A stretch of DNA of 64,000 nt from Ureibacillus manganicus DSM 26584 (GTDB taxonomy: Bacteria; Bacillota; Bacilli; Bacillales_A; Planococcaceae): NCBI RefSeq assembly GCF_000772945.1, contig NZ_JPVN01000019.1:1-64000 (forward strand). The letters are read 5' to 3'. Shown one piece after another: positions 61,394 to 64,000 of this stretch; position 1 is the first letter of the stretch; each line of letters opens with the position of its first letter. Position numbers and translations under genes: made by a program. Below the pieces are notes generated by a model. It ran no database searches, was not told where the DNA came from, and was given only the letters and a program-made list of their open reading frames with translations.

Positions 61394-62023
61394 ATGGAAA
61401 ACTTTTATCTGTTTGTCCTTATGTCAATTTTCCTAATTATTTTACCTGGTCCTGATACCGCCATAGCTACCAAAAACACTATTACCGTCGGGAGAAGCGG
61501 GGGTCTTAAAACAGCTTTAGGTATTTGTTGTGCACTTCTTATCCATACATCTTCTGCTGTATTAGGACTATCTGCAATAATTGTGAAATCAGCGTTATTG
61601 TTTTCTATCATCAAATACGTTGGGGCTATTTACTTAATTTATCTCGGTGTTAAGACTTTGTGGTCTTTAAAGAAAAAAGAAGAAGTAAACATTGAGATGA
61701 ACACAATAAACAAATATAAAAACACATCTTGTTTTAAACAAGGATTCCTTACCAATATACTGAACGCCAAAGTAGCTGTCTTTTTCCTAACTTTTTTGCC
61801 TCAATTCGTAGACTCTGGAAATAATACCTTTCTACAGTTTCTTATCATGGGGATCACCTATACTATTTTGACTATTATATGGTTTTTACTTTATGTCTAT
61901 TTAATTAATCAGATTAGTACTTTTATGAAAAAACCTAAAGCACAAAATGTTATTGAAGGAATCACAGGTACTATATTGATAGGTTTTGGTGTAAAATTAG
62001 CCCTAGAAAAGAGTCATAATTAA
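61394..62023 (+). CDS. LysE/RhtB family amino acid exporter
   Basis: A 209-residue carrier with about six helices and the family signature near the start: MSIFLIILPGPDTAIATKNT, then GGLKTALGICCALLIHTSSA, and FKQGFLTNILNAKVAVFFLT. It should export amino acids or analogues by proton exchange. AAGGAG precedes the ATG. Single-gene unit on the plus strand, followed by a terminator. Confidence 0.9.
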   Translation: MENFYLFVLMSIFLIILPGPDTAIATKNTITVGRSGGLKTALGICCALLIHTSSAVLGLSAIIVKSALLFSIIKYVGAIYLIYLGVKTLWSLKKKEEVNIEMNTINKYKNTSCFKQGFLTNILNAKVAVFFLTFLPQFVDSGNNTFLQFLIMGITYTILTIIWFLLYVYLINQISTFMKKPKAQNVIEGITGTILIGFGVKLALEKSHN

Positions 62024-62042
62024 ATTATTCTTTTTAAAAGGT

Positions 62043-62078
62043 AAGACCCTTAATTTCTCTAATTAAAAGGGTCTTTTT
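62043..62078 (+). terminator. Rho-independent terminator
   Basis: AAGACCCTTAATT pairs with AATTAAAAGGGTCTT, followed by a T-run, 20 bases after the LysE stop. Confidence 0.9.
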
Positions 62079-62184
62079 TTTACGGAATAGCTTAACCTTA
62101 TCATGTTTCTTCAACTAAGCTGTTTCTATAGATAAGAAACAAGATTATCAAAAGCAATCCTAAGATCCATATCAACATCCTTCG

Positions 62185-62631
62185 TTAGTTGAGTAATTTC
62201 TTTTCAAGAATGATTTTATGTAATCCTTTTTCATCAATATAAGTATCAATAACATCAAATCCATTTTTTATATTCAAAACTAACATATCACGCCATTTAT
62301 TCATTGTTTTTGTTTGGACAACACTATATCCGTTTTCCTTTAAATATTCATGTTGTTTTTTCATTAATTCTGAAGCAATTCCGTGTTTTCTGTAATTCCT
62401 ATCAACACCCCCTAACCAACTATAAAATTTATTATTATCAAGTTCATAACCAATCTTATAACCAATAACTTTCGTACCATTCATCGCAGTTACGACCAAC
62501 AATTTGGGTTTATTCGCGATTTTGTTAATCAAATCATCAGTAGTACCGAAAATATCTTTATGTAATTCTATAATTCCATCTAAAATAACATCATTTGTGA
62601 TTAAATGAAAAATGATATAGTCAATTTTCAA
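62185..62631 (-). CDS. GNAT family N-acetyltransferase
   Basis: A 148-residue acetyltransferase: IDYIIFHLITNDVILDGIIE, the acetyl-CoA loop RNYRKHGIASELMKKQHEYL and KWRDMLVLNIKNGFDVIDTY. The loop is less typical (RNYRKHGIAS instead of RGKGIG). Starts at TTG, supported by GAGGAAA. Substrate unknown. Single-gene unit. Confidence 0.82.
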   Translation of the reverse strand: MKIDYIIFHLITNDVILDGIIELHKDIFGTTDDLINKIANKPKLLVVTAMNGTKVIGYKIGYELDNNKFYSWLGGVDRNYRKHGIASELMKKQHEYLKENGYSVVQTKTMNKWRDMLVLNIKNGFDVIDTYIDEKGLHKIILEKKLLN

Positions 62632-62790
62632 AAGTTTTCCTCATTTCTATCGGTAAATAAAAATTATACAAACTTAATAATTGCAGATTCTTTTAACCAC
62701 TATACTTCCCTTGTCTAAATGGTGCTCTAATTCAACAACATGCCTTTCTTACTCCGTATTGTGGATTAACAATTTCCAATATCAAAATTT

Positions 62791-63132
62791 TTAGGAAACA
62801 AATACTGCCATTATATATTTTTGAACTACTAAAAATATTCCCCATGCAACTACACCTAGTGAAATCGAAAGTACTAAATGAACAGATTGCTTTAATGAGA
62901 TATAAATCACAAACAGCATAACAATCGTTGCTGGAAATCCTGCTAGGACGCCGAGTGTAAATTTGTTAATGTTTTGAGTGGTTTCCCCTTGAACCGTTAA
63001 CCAAATAATACTTAATATACTTATTAAAGGTAGGGCAGCTATAATGCCTCCGTAAATAGGGTAACGTCTTGCAAATTCCGTTACAATACCAATAATGGCA
63101 GCGGAACTTATAATTTTTATTAGCAAATACAT
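62791..63132 (-). CDS. DUF3147-like membrane protein
   Basis: A 113-residue integral membrane protein with four helices (IIGIVTEFARRYPIYGGIIA, LPLISILSIIWLTVQG, FPATIVMLFVIYISLKQ, LSISLGVVAWGIFLVV). The EFARRYPIYGGI-like turn matches DUF3147. It immediately follows the MarR stop, with GAGGTATC as the ribosome binding site inside the MarR end. Probably a small transporter regulated by that MarR. Confidence 0.75.
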   Translation of the reverse strand: MYLLIKIISSAAIIGIVTEFARRYPIYGGIIAALPLISILSIIWLTVQGETTQNINKFTLGVLAGFPATIVMLFVIYISLKQSVHLVLSISLGVVAWGIFLVVQKYIMAVFVS

Positions 63133-63531
63133 TTATTTTGATACCTCACTTAAAAGTCGAAATGCTTCAACTATCTTCTCTCTTTCATAAGCCGATAATT
63201 GGCTAAGTGCTACCCGCAACTTATCTTCATCTAATTCGGTATTTTTCTTTAATATTTCTAAACCTTTGTCTGTTAAATGTAAATACACCTTACGTTGGTC
63301 TTCATCCGACCTCTCTTTGTACAACCAGCCATAACTCACTAATTTTTTCACATGTTCTGATGCAGTATTTTGAGAAATTGATAATTGCTCAGCGATGTCA
63401 CGAATCATGATGTATCGTTTTTTCTGAACCATTTGTAATATACGGACGCTTTGATGTGAAATTACTTCTTCTTGTGTAGGGTGTAAATTGAAATAAATAT
63501 CAGTAAAGTATTTGTTTATTTGACGAATCAT
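63133..63531 (-). CDS. MarR family transcriptional regulator
   Basis: A 132-residue MarR protein: the winged helix IRDIAEQLSISQNTASEHVK followed by the wing YKERSDEDQRKVYLHLTDKG. ATG 63531 follows GAGGTGAT; the in-frame GTG at 63540 lies in that site. Precedes the DUF3147-like gene directly, so the two form an operon. The palindrome at 63566 is the probable operator. Confidence 0.87.
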   Translation of the reverse strand: MIRQINKYFTDIYFNLHPTQEEVISHQSVRILQMVQKKRYIMIRDIAEQLSISQNTASEHVKKLVSYGWLYKERSDEDQRKVYLHLTDKGLEILKKNTELDEDKLRVALSQLSAYEREKIVEAFRLLSEVSK

Positions 63532-63565
63532 TAAGATCACCTCATTTAATATCTTACAAAACGAT

Positions 63566-63586
63566 TATATCGTATAATACGATATA
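63566..63586. promoter_or_regulatory. MarR operator
   Basis: ATATCGTATAATACGATAT (63567-63585) is a perfect 19-bp palindrome, extended by one pair, 36-55 bases upstream of the MarR start. Confidence 0.75.
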
Positions 63587-63740
63587 TTTTCAATAATAAA
63601 CCTTATCTAATGACCAAAACACTAGTGAAAGCGTATTTCCTATAATTACTTTTCAGCGTAACAAATTTTATTTTAAGAGTAATTACCCATTGCAATAGAA
63701 CGTAATTTAAATTACTATATAGAGTAAAGGAGGGGAGTTC

Positions 63741-64000
63741 ATGGAAAATGTGGATGATTTAAGGTTAAATGTTAGTTTGTTGCGTAGGAGAGTACCTAAT
63801 TTAACAAGTGCAGCCAGGCAAGTAGGTTTACGCCCAGCCACTGTTTCGAATCTTTGCACAGGGAAAATTCCTGTTGCAAGAGCTGAGGTTCGAACTTTAG
63901 TTGCACTTGCAGCATTGGCCGATTGCAGTTTAGATGAATTGATTATCAGAGGGGAGAAAATCGATATGATCGAAACGAAAATCAAAACTTTGGATTTATT
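63741..64000 (+). CDS. HTH-domain protein, truncated by the window edge
   Basis: ATG at 63741 follows AAAGGAGGGG. The visible 86 residues have an XRE/Cro-like HTH (VPNLTSAARQVGLRPATVSN, then LCTGKIPVARAE) and then LVALAALADCSLDELIIRGE. The last residues (MIETKIKTLDL) resemble the ETGIKVIDLL segment before the P-loop of F1-type ATPase beta subunits, so an HTH-ATPase fusion is possible. The rest lies beyond the window. Confidence 0.7.
   Translation, partial: MENVDDLRLNVSLLRRRVPNLTSAARQVGLRPATVSNLCTGKIPVARAEVRTLVALAALADCSLDELIIRGEKIDMIETKIKTLDL

Noticed and set aside
63707-63985. 92-codon minus-strand frame at the right edge
   Set aside because: Shadow of the HTH gene, which has AAAGGAGGGG and a proper ATG on the plus strand.

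Overview
The window is AT-rich Firmicutes DNA. Strong AAGGAGG-type ribosome binding sites, several TTG and GTG starts, sigma-A promoters, two T-box leaders, a PaiA acetyltransferase and an MhqR-type operator all point to Bacillales. The mix of genes and the intergenic tandem repeats would fit the Lysinibacillus/Planococcaceae side, but I cannot place the species. There are no rRNA or tRNA genes, no transposase, no prophage and no CRISPR array. About 66 genes are supported and most lie on the minus strand in short units, each with its own terminator.

Layout. 1-4.3 kb: a 52-bp tandem repeat cut by the left edge, a three-gene OpuC-like osmoprotectant ABC transporter and a HEAT-repeat protein. 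4.3-19.6 kb: a run of small enzymes and small-molecule binders (acetyltransferases, NUDIX, VOC, GyrI-like, GrpB, PhzF, a P-loop kinase, a WYL regulator divergent from GyrI-like and frataxin-like genes, an ECF S component, an S9 peptidase), including a methyltransferase with an in-frame TGA at codon 6. 19.6-26.6 kb: tyrosyl- and lysyl-tRNA synthetase genes, each behind a T-box leader, on either side of a cation/proton antiporter with its own leader terminator, a 21-bp tandem repeat and a pair of unknown genes. 26.6-41.8 kb: SRPBCC and VOC genes, an SLC13 transporter, small membrane proteins, a HAD/Crp pair, a MerR/SRPBCC pair, a FrnE-like DsbA pair, three cell-envelope genes, and an M20 amidohydrolase with a membrane carrier. 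42.2-42.9 kb: a second 52-bp tandem repeat of 12 units. 43-64 kb: more resistance-like small enzymes (VOC, three APH-type kinases, GNATs, NUDIX, a nucleotidyltransferase), a PlsC acyltransferase paired with a PEP-synthase/rifampin-phosphotransferase-like dikinase, a prolyl 4-hydroxylase-like oxygenase, a diguanylate cyclase, a ring-cleaving dioxygenase behind paired MhqR-like boxes, a MarR-paiA operon, a LysE exporter, and a MarR-membrane protein pair. An HTH gene runs off the right edge.

How it fits together. This looks like accessory chromosome devoted to coping with the environment: osmoprotectants, quinones and electrophiles, polyamines, antibiotic-like molecules, oxidised metabolites and aminoacyl-tRNA supply. 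Most units are one or two genes with their own regulator or terminator. Several terminators share a related core (AGCGTTAATCC / GGATTAACGCT), which suggests cassette-like growth of the region. The least explained items are the three phased repeat arrays, the hairpin-rich element at 50.0-50.2 kb, the antiporter leader and the acyltransferase-dikinase pair.
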